Shown here in pieces: positions 47,254 to 55,654 of a stretch of DNA of 64,000 nt. A program made the translations under genes and the position numbers. Origin of the DNA: Ichthyenterobacterium magnum (GTDB lineage Bacteria; Bacteroidota; Bacteroidia; Flavobacteriales; Flavobacteriaceae). Below the pieces are notes generated by a model, which saw only the letters and a program-made list of their open reading frames with translations, was not told where the DNA came from and searched no databases. How positions within the stretch are numbered: position 1 is the stretch's first letter; each line of letters begins with the position of its first letter. The stretch spans positions 284,474 through 348,473 of the forward strand of contig NZ_RAQJ01000001.1 of NCBI RefSeq assembly GCF_003610635.1, in the 5' to 3' direction.

Positions 47254-49494
47254 TTAATTTAACTTATATCTCAATCCAGCATAATACATGCTTCCAAAAA
47301 TCGGACCATATACAAAAGTAGTATCAAAATTCGCTCCAAAAGGATTATCGGCACTTACTATTGGATTGTCTTGACGTACATTAGTTATATTCTCACCTCC
47401 CAAATATACTTCAAATTTTGGTGAAAACACTTTAGTAACTTGAGCGTTTAATGTCCCAATTGTTGGTGAAAATTCTGGACGTTGATATTGCATTGGACTT
47501 GAGCTAGTGTTTGAGAAACGCTGCTCACTTAACCAGTTAAAGGTTGCATCAAATTTCCAACGTGATTTCACACCTCCTTTTACATTTGTTTTATACCCAA
47601 TATTAGCAAAAAAACGATGCTTTGGTGTTAAAGGCTTTATTTTCTTTCCAGAATTGTATTGCGTTTTAACATCATAATGTTTGTAAGCTGTTCTTATATC
47701 AAATCCTTCAAATGGATTATAATTAAACTCTACTTGAAAACTATTTGCATAACTGTCACCTTTTAAATTATAGAAATTAACTTCAGTAGGGTTTTCCATA
47801 TCTACAACCACCTGATTTTGAAAATCGGTTCTATAAAAATCTACAGTAATGTCTCCTTTTTTTCCGAAGAGGTTAAATCCTTGCAAATAAGAGACTCCAA
47901 AATTCCATGCAATTTCTGGGTCAAGTCCGTAGATTTTTCCTCCAGTATTTTCAACATTAATGGTTCTTGATGTTGCAAATACATTTTGGTTTTCAGCAAA
48001 AATATTAGCGCTTCGTTTTCCGCGTCCAACCGAAAAACGCAAAGCAGATTTTTCCCAAGGTGTATAACGCACATGCAAACGTGGTGTTACAAAAAAGCCT
48101 AAGGTGTTATGATTATCTGCTCTAATTCCCATAGTAAGATTTAGCTTATCTAGGTTATCAAAATTGTATTCTAAAAAACTTCCAAAAGAATTTTCTGTAC
48201 GTTCAATAGTATTACCAACTACTAATTCATCGTAATGGTCATAGGTAAAACTAAGTCCTGTTTTTATCTTATGGCGAGAATCGTCAATTATAGAACTGTA
48301 GATAACATTAGAATAAACACTATTATGCTTAATATCAAAAGTATTAAGTCCGAAATAAGAATCTTGATTGTGATAGCTAAAAGCGGCTTGAATACCTAAA
48401 CTCTGCCAAGGCAATTCTGGGTTTACATAGCCAAACTTGCTCGAAAGTTCAAAGCGATTCGTATTTATCTCACTTCCCCAAGCATTGGTTGTTAACTTAT
48501 CTGTATCAGGATTAAAATCTAACTGACCTGCTTGTTTTTCATCATTTAAATACTTTACATTAATAAAGCTTACAAATCCTTTTTCTGGGTTAGTATACTG
48601 CCAACGGTTCATTACATTAATTTGTTGATACAATGGCATGTCTAAAAAACCATCTTCATTAACATCATGCTTTTTTTGATGTGTATTACCATGAAGATAT
48701 AAGCCTGTATGCCATTTATCACTAACCTTGGTATTGAAATGCGTATTCAACTCTAAACGTTCACTACTTGCTCCATAAAAGTTAACAAAAAGCTTATCGT
48801 CTGTTGATGGTTTTTGGAGTTCGGCATTAATTTGTCCTGCCATACTCTCATAACCATTAACTACACTTCCTGCACCTTTTGTTATTTGAATACTCTCTAC
48901 CCAAGTTCCTGGAATAAAGCTTAATCCATAAGCTTGCGAAGCGCCTCGTATTGACGGAATATTTTCAGTTGCAATTAAAATGTAAGGACTTGTTAAACCT
49001 AGCATTTTTATTTGTCGTGTTCCTGAAACTGCATCGGCAAAATTCACATCAATAGATGGGTTTGTTTCAAAACTTTCTGACAGGTTACAACAAGCTGCTT
49101 TTAATAGTTCGTCTGCAGTTACAGTAAATGTATTACTTGCTTTTAAAAATGACTTAGCTGTTGCCTGTTTATGGGATGTTATAGTAATTTCATCAAGCTC
49201 ACTTGTAGGCAACAAAGCATGCTTTATGTATTTTGGACTGTTAATAGTTAACGTGTCTGTTTTATAACCAACATAACTAATAACAAGTTTTTTGTATGAT
49301 GTTTCAAATGGTATTGAAAATTTACCATTAATATCAGTAATAGTTCCAACGGTTGTATTAAGCCAATACACATTAGCGCCAACTACCGGTACTACTTTTT
49401 GGGTTTCACCAGCATCAATAACGACGCCTTCTACATTACTTTGCGAAAATGCTAGCAATGGAAACCAAAGAATAAAATATATAAAATGTTTCAA
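47254..49494 (-). CDS. TonB-dependent receptor, probably metal-related (TTG start)
   Basis: A 746-residue outer-membrane receptor. It has a signal peptide (MKHFIYFILWFPLLAFSQ), a carboxypeptidase-regulatory-like domain (~20-105), a plug domain (~115-230) with AACCNLSESFETNPSIDV, and a 22-strand-type beta-barrel ending SMYYAGLRYKLN. The start is TTG 49494: an in-frame TAA lies just upstream and no ATG is available near the signal peptide. The two adjacent Cys in the plug are unusual and could contact a metal. Neighbours are an HMA protein downstream and an HYC_CC_PP protein upstream, which points to uptake of a metal or metal complex, not of a polysaccharide. Confidence 0.88.
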   Translation of the reverse strand: MKHFIYFILWFPLLAFSQSNVEGVVIDAGETQKVVPVVGANVYWLNTTVGTITDINGKFSIPFETSYKKLVISYVGYKTDTLTINSPKYIKHALLPTSELDEITITSHKQATAKSFLKASNTFTVTADELLKAACCNLSESFETNPSIDVNFADAVSGTRQIKMLGLTSPYILIATENIPSIRGASQAYGLSFIPGTWVESIQITKGAGSVVNGYESMAGQINAELQKPSTDDKLFVNFYGASSERLELNTHFNTKVSDKWHTGLYLHGNTHQKKHDVNEDGFLDMPLYQQINVMNRWQYTNPEKGFVSFINVKYLNDEKQAGQLDFNPDTDKLTTNAWGSEINTNRFELSSKFGYVNPELPWQSLGIQAAFSYHNQDSYFGLNTFDIKHNSVYSNVIYSSIIDDSRHKIKTGLSFTYDHYDELVVGNTIERTENSFGSFLEYNFDNLDKLNLTMGIRADNHNTLGFFVTPRLHVRYTPWEKSALRFSVGRGKRSANIFAENQNVFATSRTINVENTGGKIYGLDPEIAWNFGVSYLQGFNLFGKKGDITVDFYRTDFQNQVVVDMENPTEVNFYNLKGDSYANSFQVEFNYNPFEGFDIRTAYKHYDVKTQYNSGKKIKPLTPKHRFFANIGYKTNVKGGVKSRWKFDATFNWLSEQRFSNTSSSPMQYQRPEFSPTIGTLNAQVTKVFSPKFEVYLGGENITNVRQDNPIVSADNPFGANFDTTFVYGPIFGSMYYAGLRYKLN

Positions 49495-49567
49495 TTTGAG
49501 TTTAATTTAAAGTGGTACAATTAGAAAATTTCTTCTTTTACAGAAGAGCTAAAAGCCTGACTTTAAA

Positions 49568-49975
49568 TCAAATTAAAAAAACGGCATCCAAAAGCTGAAT
49601 GTCAAAAACAAGGTTTGGTGGTGAATAATCTTTATGAGGAATAACATGATTTGGTAACCCTTCAAAAAGATTTTTGTAGGATTTAAAATAAGCTGTTAAA
49701 AATAATTGTTGATCTAAATCATCAAAAGATGTTTTTTGAAGCTCATCTTGGCCTTCAATAACATCAACTACATCTTTACAACATGGTTTTTTTGTGATTT
49801 TTTCAAGTTCAATTTCATAAGCTTCAGAAGCACACTTTTCTACTTCAGAAAATACAGAAGCGTCTATTAATGCATCACCACAGTAATGCTTTTCAACTGT
49901 AAATGACACAGTAGATAATAACACTAAAAGTGCCATGTTTATAGAAAATACTTTATGTAATATCTGCTTAATCAC
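49568..49975 (-). CDS. HYC_CC_PP family protein (GTG start)
   Basis: A 135-residue protein with an N-terminal hydrophobic segment (~12-27) and the three landmark motifs that name the family: HYCGD (~30-34), PCCKDV (~63-68) and SPPN (~118-121). The family is specific to Bacteroidota; function is unknown, but conserved Cys/His and its usual neighbours suggest metal handling. The start is GTG 49975; an internal ATG (49936) would give a signal without positive charge. A perfect -7 box ends only 4 bases before the GTG, so the mRNA may be leaderless. Confidence 0.85.
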   Translation of the reverse strand: MIKQILHKVFSINMALLVLLSTVSFTVEKHYCGDALIDASVFSEVEKCASEAYEIELEKITKKPCCKDVVDVIEGQDELQKTSFDDLDQQLFLTAYFKSYKNLFEGLPNHVIPHKDYSPPNLVFDIQLLDAVFLI

Positions 49976-49979
49976 AATG

Positions 49980-49987
49980 CAAAGTTA
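49980..49987 (-). promoter_or_regulatory. -7 box abutting the HYC_CC_PP start codon
   Basis: The minus strand reads TAACTTTG, then CATT, then GTG. Since the Bacteroidota -7 box is centred at about -7, transcription would begin at or next to the GTG. This gives the metal-related genes a promoter of their own, inside the 58-base gap after the exosortase-associated gene. Confidence 0.5.
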
Positions 49988-50033
49988 TAAAAAAAGGAAA
50001 CAACCTAAGCTTTTTTACAAAAGCATTAACATA

Positions 50034-50462
50034 TTAATGTTTTAATTTATAATAGTAAAAAGCTGGTAACAATAAGAGTAAAAGAATAGGTTGAATTAGA
50101 AATCGTCTAAGATTAAAGAATAAATAATAGTCTTCTTGTTTTGGATTAATAACAAAGTATAAAAACAGAATTAGCAAAATTATATAAGCAACCACATAAA
50201 TTAATGCTGAAAACTTTAGAATTGATTTGTCTTTAAAAAAGATATAAATAATTCCTAAAGAAATAAGTGAATTCATTGCATATCTTAAGCTTGTAAAGAT
50301 TGATAATTTCAAGATTTCTCTTCTAGGGTAATCCATATGCAAATAGTCGCTTTTAAAAAACAACAAATAAGGATCGTAGAACAATTCGTTTTCAAAAACC
50401 CGTATTAAAATTAAGAGTCCAAACAAACATAAAAGCAATATGTATTTAAAAGGATTAACCAT
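50034..50462 (-). CDS. Exosortase F system-associated protein
   Basis: A 142-residue membrane protein with four membrane segments (about residues 5-20, 48-70, 78-100 and 115-137). It carries the family-like stretch FENELFYDPYLLFFKSDYL and follows exosortase F with an 8-base overlap. This partner is found only next to XrtF in Bacteroidota. Its role in the sorting reaction is unknown. Confidence 0.85.
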   Translation of the reverse strand: MVNPFKYILLLCLFGLLILIRVFENELFYDPYLLFFKSDYLHMDYPRREILKLSIFTSLRYAMNSLISLGIIYIFFKDKSILKFSALIYVVAYIILLILFLYFVINPKQEDYYLFFNLRRFLIQPILLLLLLPAFYYYKLKH

Positions 50463-51006
50463 TAGCTTTTTGTTGTTTAGAAAAACGATTAATCCAAATC
50501 ATCCAGAGCAAAAACACCATTCCGTAAATAATTAAAGGAAAAATTGTAGTGTGCAAAATTTCTTTTCGCCAAGGATATTGGTACAATCCTATAGATAGTA
50601 TTGCTATACGCATAAGGTTTACAGCATAAATTAATACACTTCCGCTAAGTATAAATAAAAACGTGGTTTTAAATCGACCTGCAAAAGCGATAACAAACGA
50701 CACAAACAAGATAATAACACTTGCAGAGTTGCAACCTTCTACTACTCTACCCACATATTTATTATTAATTATAAACTTCATTGATGGCTCTTTTAGATGC
50801 TTTACAACTTCAGTTTCATATCCAAAAATCTCTACTAAAGACTTGCTCTGTTTCGCAACCAGATTTGTAATGTAATCAGGATAATACTTACTGCCATCTG
50901 AAAAATCCAAATACAACTTATAAGTAAATGAAAGCACCAGATAGACCAACAAGAAGGTGAGTATAAATTTTACTACAGATTTATATTTAAGTATTAAGGC
51001 TTTCAA
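50455..51006 (-). CDS. xrtF: Exosortase F (XrtF), TTG start
   Basis: A 183-residue integral membrane cysteine protease/transpeptidase of the exosortase/archaeosortase superfamily. The catalytic triad is visible: Cys92 in VVEGCNSAS, Arg133 in NLMRIAIL, and His152 in ILHTTIFPL. About five membrane segments are present. Exosortases cut C-terminal sorting signals of exported proteins; the XrtF target signal is not established, and none was recognised in this window. The frame starts at TTG 51006, preceded by nine T; an ATG 24 bases upstream would be in frame only if the T run lost one base. It is divergent from the GAF gene. Confidence 0.88.
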   Translation of the reverse strand: MKALILKYKSVVKFILTFLLVYLVLSFTYKLYLDFSDGSKYYPDYITNLVAKQSKSLVEIFGYETEVVKHLKEPSMKFIINNKYVGRVVEGCNSASVIILFVSFVIAFAGRFKTTFLFILSGSVLIYAVNLMRIAILSIGLYQYPWRKEILHTTIFPLIIYGMVFLLWMIWINRFSKQQKANG

Positions 51007-51096
51007 AAAAAAATACGCTATTATTCATGTTAAAATTATATAAAATGAATTTAGAAATCATGCTTTTTAAATACTTTTACCAAAACTTTTTAAACA

Positions 51097-51552
51097 ATGA
51101 CGCTCCAAGAGTTAAAACCTAAGATTGAAACCTTAGTTTCTAGTAACAAAACTACTAGAGAAGATAAATTACTTAAAATATGTGAACTGCTCGAAGAACA
51201 CGTAGATTACTACAATTGGGTTGGTTTTTATTTTAAAAATGGAGACAAAAACGAATTAAAACTAGGGCCTTACGTTGGAGAACCTACAGATCACACAATT
51301 ATCCCTTTTGGTAAAGGTATTTGTGGTCAAGTTGCAGTAAGCAATAAAAATTTTGTAGTACCAAATGTTGCTGCTCAAGATAATTATATAGCATGTAGTA
51401 TAACTGTTAAGGCAGAAATTGTGATTCCTATTTTTAAAAACGGAGAAAACATTGGGCAAATAGATATAGACTCTAATACTCCAGACCCATTTACTAAAGC
51501 TGATGAAGAATTTTTAGAGTTTGTGTGCGAAAAGGTTTCAACTATTTTGTAG
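51097..51552 (+). CDS. GAF domain protein, free methionine-R-sulfoxide reductase-like
   Basis: A 151-residue cytoplasmic single GAF domain protein. The pattern YYNWVGFYF, then LKLGPYVGEPT, GKGICGQVA, YIACSITVKAEIVIP matches the fRMsr family, which reduces free Met-R-O. Two of the three family Cys are present (in GICG and IACS); the one usually just before the GKG(I/V)CG segment is replaced (PTDHT). Activity is possible but not certain. It is divergent from exosortase F and 80 bases before the purH promoter. Confidence 0.85.
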   Translation: MTLQELKPKIETLVSSNKTTREDKLLKICELLEEHVDYYNWVGFYFKNGDKNELKLGPYVGEPTDHTIIPFGKGICGQVAVSNKNFVVPNVAAQDNYIACSITVKAEIVIPIFKNGENIGQIDIDSNTPDPFTKADEEFLEFVCEKVSTIL

Positions 51553-51622
51553 TTGTTAATAACTTCTATTTTAAGTTGAAAAATCCAATAAGTTTTAACC
51601 TCGTTTCCCTTTAATATATTGC

Positions 51623-51630
51623 TATTTTTG
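51623..51630 (+). promoter_or_regulatory. Candidate -7 box of purH
   Basis: TATTTTTG matches TAnnTTTG and ends 22 bases before the purH ATG at 51653. The -33 region (around 51600) lacks a clean TTG. Confidence 0.45.
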
Positions 51631-51652
51631 TGTGCTTAACAACACAACACAA

Positions 51653-53185
51653 ATGAGCAACAACAAAACAATTAAATCTGCATTAATTTCGGTTTTTAGC
51701 AAAGACGGATTAGAACCAATCGTTAAAGAATTAAATGCACAAGGTGTCACTATTTATTCTACAGGTGGAACCGAAAAATTCATAAATGAATTAGGTATAA
51801 CGGTTACTCCTGTTGAGGATGTAACATCATACCCTTCAATATTAGGAGGTCGTGTAAAAACACTTCACCCAAAAGTTTTTGGAGGTATTTTAAATCGTCA
51901 GCATAATGAAAATGATGCTGACGAATTGGTAGATTTTGATATACCTCAAATAGATTTAGTAATTGTCGATTTATATCCTTTTGAAAAAACTGTAGCTTCT
52001 GGAGCTAGCAATGCAGATATTATTGAAAAAATTGATATTGGTGGGATTTCATTAATTAGAGCTGCTGCAAAAAACTATGCAGATGTAGTTTGTGTGTCTT
52101 CAGTTGAAGATTACAGTGAGTTTTTAGAGCTATTAAAATCTAAAAACGGAATTACGTCTGAAGATGATAGAAAGCTATTTGCTGCAAAAGCATTTAATGT
52201 ATCTTCTCATTACGATTCTGCAATTTTTAATTACTTCAACCAGAACCAAGATATTACTTCATTTAAAATAAGTGAAACTAAAGGAAAAGCATTGCGTTAT
52301 GGTGAAAACCCACATCAAAAAGGGTTTTTCTTTGGAAACTTTGATGATATTTTTACAAAACTTCATGGTAAAGAATTAAGCTACAATAACCTTTTAGACG
52401 TTGATGCTGCTGTAAATTTAATGTCAGAATTTAAAGGTGAAGCACCAACATTTGCAATATTAAAACACAACAATGCTTGTGGCTTTGCACAAAGAGGCAC
52501 AATTCATCAAGCTTATGTTGATGCATTAGCTGGAGATCCAATTTCAGCTTTTGGAGGTATTTTAATTAGTAATACTGAAATAGATAAAACTACAGCAGAA
52601 AAAATTCATACTTTATTTTGTGAAGTTGTAATTGCTCCTTCATTTTCTGATGAAGCATTAGAAATATTAAAAGGGAAAAAGAATCGAATTTTATTGGTTT
52701 TAAAAGACGTCGAGCTATCTCAAACAACGGTAAGAACCTGTTTAAATGGCGTTTTAGTTCAAGATAAAGACAATATCACAGATGCTATTGAAGATTTATC
52801 TAATGCAACTGAAAGTAAACCAACACAAAATGAATTAGACGATTTGATTTTTGCTTCAAAACTATGTAAGCACACAAAATCTAATACTATTGTTCTAGTA
52901 AAAAACAAACAGTTATGCGCAAGCGGAACTGGACAAACCAGTCGCGTAGACGCATTAAATCAAGCCATACATAAAGCGCAATCATTCAAATTTAATTTAA
53001 ATGGAGCGGTTATGGCTAGTGATGCATTTTTTCCATTTCCAGACTGTGTAGAAATTGCAAAAAATGCAGGAATCACTTCTGTTATTCAACCTGGAGGATC
53101 TATAAAAGACCAATTAAGTATCGATTATTGTAATGCAAATAATGTATCGATGGTGTTTACAGGAACGCGTCATTTTAAACATTAA
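51653..53185 (+). CDS. purH: Bifunctional IMP biosynthesis protein PurH
   Basis: A 510-residue bifunctional enzyme of de novo purine synthesis. The N-terminal MGS-like domain is IMP cyclohydrolase (SALISVFSKDGLEPIV, STGGTEKFI, ILGGRVKTLHPKVFGGIL), and the larger C-terminal domain is AICAR formyltransferase (LRYGENPHQKGFFFG, AILKHNNACGFA, DAFFPFPDCVE, and the ending VFTGTRHFKH). ATG 51653 is preferred over a GTG 21 bases upstream. It precedes the mreB operon. Confidence 0.97.
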   Translation: MSNNKTIKSALISVFSKDGLEPIVKELNAQGVTIYSTGGTEKFINELGITVTPVEDVTSYPSILGGRVKTLHPKVFGGILNRQHNENDADELVDFDIPQIDLVIVDLYPFEKTVASGASNADIIEKIDIGGISLIRAAAKNYADVVCVSSVEDYSEFLELLKSKNGITSEDDRKLFAAKAFNVSSHYDSAIFNYFNQNQDITSFKISETKGKALRYGENPHQKGFFFGNFDDIFTKLHGKELSYNNLLDVDAAVNLMSEFKGEAPTFAILKHNNACGFAQRGTIHQAYVDALAGDPISAFGGILISNTEIDKTTAEKIHTLFCEVVIAPSFSDEALEILKGKKNRILLVLKDVELSQTTVRTCLNGVLVQDKDNITDAIEDLSNATESKPTQNELDDLIFASKLCKHTKSNTIVLVKNKQLCASGTGQTSRVDALNQAIHKAQSFKFNLNGAVMASDAFFPFPDCVEIAKNAGITSVIQPGGSIKDQLSIDYCNANNVSMVFTGTRHFKH

Positions 53186-53295
53186 AAAATAAACGATTTT
53201 AAAAGCATCTAAAATATAAATTGTTACGTATATTTATTACATTTACAACACACCAAGAACAAAACAAATAACAACCTCACAATTTACATTAACAT

Positions 53296-54324
53296 ATGGG
53301 ATTTTTTGATTTCTTAACAGAAGAAATAGCCATAGATTTAGGAACAGCAAACACACTAATTATTCACAACGACAAAGTTGTTGTTGATAGTCCATCAATA
53401 GTTGCAAGAGACAGAATTTCGGGTAAAATTATAGCAGTTGGTAAAGAAGCCAACATGATGCAAGGAAAAACGCATGAAAACATTAAAACAATTAGACCTT
53501 TAAAAGATGGTGTAATTGCAGATTTTGATGCCTCTGAGCAAATGATAAGTATGTTCATAAAAAACATACCTGCATTAAAAAAGAAATTGTTTACACCGGC
53601 GTTAAGAATGGTTGTTTGTATTCCTTCAGGAATTACTGAGGTAGAAATGCGAGCTGTAAAAGAGTCTTGCGAGCGTGTTAACGGTAAAGAGGTTTACCTT
53701 ATTCATGAACCAATGGCTGCGGCTATTGGTATTGGTATCGATATTATGCAACCAAAAGGAAACATGATTGTTGATATAGGTGGAGGAACAACAGAAATTG
53801 CTGTTATTGCTTTAGGTGGTATTGTTTGTGACAAATCTGTTAAAGTAGCTGGTGATGTATTTACCAACGATATTATTTATTACATGCGCACACAACATAA
53901 TCTATATGTTGGTGATCGTACTGCCGAAAAAATAAAAATTCAGATTGGTGCAGCAACTGAAGATTTAGAATTGCCACCAGAAGAAATGAGCGTTCAAGGA
54001 CGTGATTTATTAACAGGAAAACCTAAACAGGTTCAGATATCTTATAGAGAGATTGCAAAAGCTTTAGATAAATCTATTTTACGTATTGAAGATTCTGTTA
54101 TGGAAACTTTATCTCAAACGCCTCCAGAATTAGCTGCAGATATTTATAATACTGGCATTTATTTAGCTGGTGGTGGATCCATGCTTAGAGGCTTAGACAA
54201 ACGTTTGTCTCAAAAAACTGATTTACCAGTTTATATAGCCGAAGATCCTTTAAGAGCTGTTGTAAGAGGAACAGGAATAACACTTAAAAACCTTCCTAAA
54301 TTTAAAAGTGTATTGATAAAATAA
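53296..54324 (+). CDS. mreB: Rod shape-determining protein MreB
   Basis: A 342-residue actin homologue that forms membrane-bound filaments and places the elongation machinery. The ATP-binding motifs are present: IAIDLGTANTLI (phosphate 1), VDIGGGTTEIAVIALGG (phosphate 2) and GIYLAGGGSMLRGL (adenosine). It opens the cell-shape operon mreB-mreC-mreD-mrdA-rodA. The 110-base gap after purH shows no strict TAnnTTTG box. Confidence 0.98.
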   Translation: MGFFDFLTEEIAIDLGTANTLIIHNDKVVVDSPSIVARDRISGKIIAVGKEANMMQGKTHENIKTIRPLKDGVIADFDASEQMISMFIKNIPALKKKLFTPALRMVVCIPSGITEVEMRAVKESCERVNGKEVYLIHEPMAAAIGIGIDIMQPKGNMIVDIGGGTTEIAVIALGGIVCDKSVKVAGDVFTNDIIYYMRTQHNLYVGDRTAEKIKIQIGAATEDLELPPEEMSVQGRDLLTGKPKQVQISYREIAKALDKSILRIEDSVMETLSQTPPELAADIYNTGIYLAGGGSMLRGLDKRLSQKTDLPVYIAEDPLRAVVRGTGITLKNLPKFKSVLIK

Positions 54325-54333
54325 TAATCCCAA

Positions 54334-55155
54334 ATGCAACAAATAATAAACTTTGTTATACGAAACAAAACTTTTCTTTTGTTTCTGTTGCTATTTGGTA
54401 TTTCTTTAGCATTAACAATTCAATCACATTCTTATCATAAAAGCAAGTATATAAACTCTGCTAACTTTTTAACTGGTGGTATTTATGAAAGCGCAAACAG
54501 TGTCTCAGATTATTTTAATTTAAAAACACAAAATACCATTTTAGTTGAAGAAAACAAGCAATTAAAATCACTGCTTTACAATAAAGAAAATACGCAATCA
54601 AATTGGGTATTAGATAGTTCAAATAGCAACGGAAGGTTTAAATTTAAAACAGCCAAAGTTTTAAAAAACAGTTACGCATCTTCTAAGAACTACCTTAATA
54701 TTAACAAAGGTGAAAAAGATAGTATTCAACAAGATTTTGGTGTGATTTCCTCCAAAGGAATTATTGGCATTATCGATAATACTTCTAGAAACTATGCTAG
54801 AGTGTTATCAATACTAAATACTAAAAGTCAGATAAATGCGCAATTAAAATCAACCAATCACATTGGTTCTTTAATTTGGAATGCAAAATCTTCTGAGTAT
54901 GTTCAACTAACAGATATTTCAAAATTTGCTCCTGTTAAAGTTGGTGATACCATTGTAACTGGCGGACAATCTTCTATTTTTCCACAAGGAATTTTAATAG
55001 GTAGTATTGATACATTTGAGCTTGATATTAGTGGTGACACCTATACTGTTAATGTAAAATTATTTAATGACATGACTAATATTGGCCATGTTTATGTGAT
55101 TGAAAATTTAGACACTGAAGAAATTAAATCTCTGGAAACTGATACTAATGAATAA
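54334..55155 (+). CDS. mreC: Rod shape-determining protein MreC
   Basis: A 273-residue inner-membrane protein. One membrane segment (~11-28) is followed by a short coiled coil (~65-80) and a periplasmic double beta-barrel domain (~100-255, including NKGEKDSIQQDFGVISSKG and VGDTIVTGGQSSIFPQGI). MreC links MreB to the PBP2-RodA complex. It starts 9 bases after mreB and overlaps mreD by 8 bases. Confidence 0.95.
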   Translation: MQQIINFVIRNKTFLLFLLLFGISLALTIQSHSYHKSKYINSANFLTGGIYESANSVSDYFNLKTQNTILVEENKQLKSLLYNKENTQSNWVLDSSNSNGRFKFKTAKVLKNSYASSKNYLNINKGEKDSIQQDFGVISSKGIIGIIDNTSRNYARVLSILNTKSQINAQLKSTNHIGSLIWNAKSSEYVQLTDISKFAPVKVGDTIVTGGQSSIFPQGILIGSIDTFELDISGDTYTVNVKLFNDMTNIGHVYVIENLDTEEIKSLETDTNE

Positions 55156-55654
55156 CATCAATTTTAATATCATACTTCAGTTTTTTGCTCTAATTCTAAT
55201 TCAAGTTTTAGTACTTAACAATATTAATTTTTTAGGTTATATCAACCCATATATCTATATATTATTTATCATCCTTTATCCAGTAAAAAACAATAGACTT
55301 TTATTCATATTTTTAAGCTTTACACTAGGGCTTTTTGTAGATATATTTTCAGATTCTGGTGGTGTTCATGCTGCTTCTGCAGTCACTTTAGCTTTTATAA
55401 GACCACCAGTTTTAAAGTTTTCTTTTGGTATGATTTACGAGCATCAAACTATAAAATTTAGTAATACCGAATTTGGCAATCGACTTATCTATTTTACAAT
55501 AATGGTTGTCATTCATCATTTAATATTATTCTCTCTAGAGGTTTTTAACATATCTAACATAATTTTAATACTTAAAAAAACGTTGTTTTCAAGTATTTTC
55601 ACTATTCTATTATGTGTATTAATTTCTGTTCTGTTTAGTAAAAATCAACGATGA
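55148..55654 (+). CDS. mreD: Rod shape-determining protein MreD
   Basis: A 168-residue protein with about five membrane segments and little soluble sequence. The motif GLFVDIFSDSGGVHAASAV is typical of the family. It overlaps mreC by 8 bases and mrdA by 4 bases (ATGA), so the three are translationally coupled. Confidence 0.92.
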   Translation: MNNINFNIILQFFALILIQVLVLNNINFLGYINPYIYILFIILYPVKNNRLLFIFLSFTLGLFVDIFSDSGGVHAASAVTLAFIRPPVLKFSFGMIYEHQTIKFSNTEFGNRLIYFTIMVVIHHLILFSLEVFNISNIILILKKTLFSSIFTILLCVLISVLFSKNQR

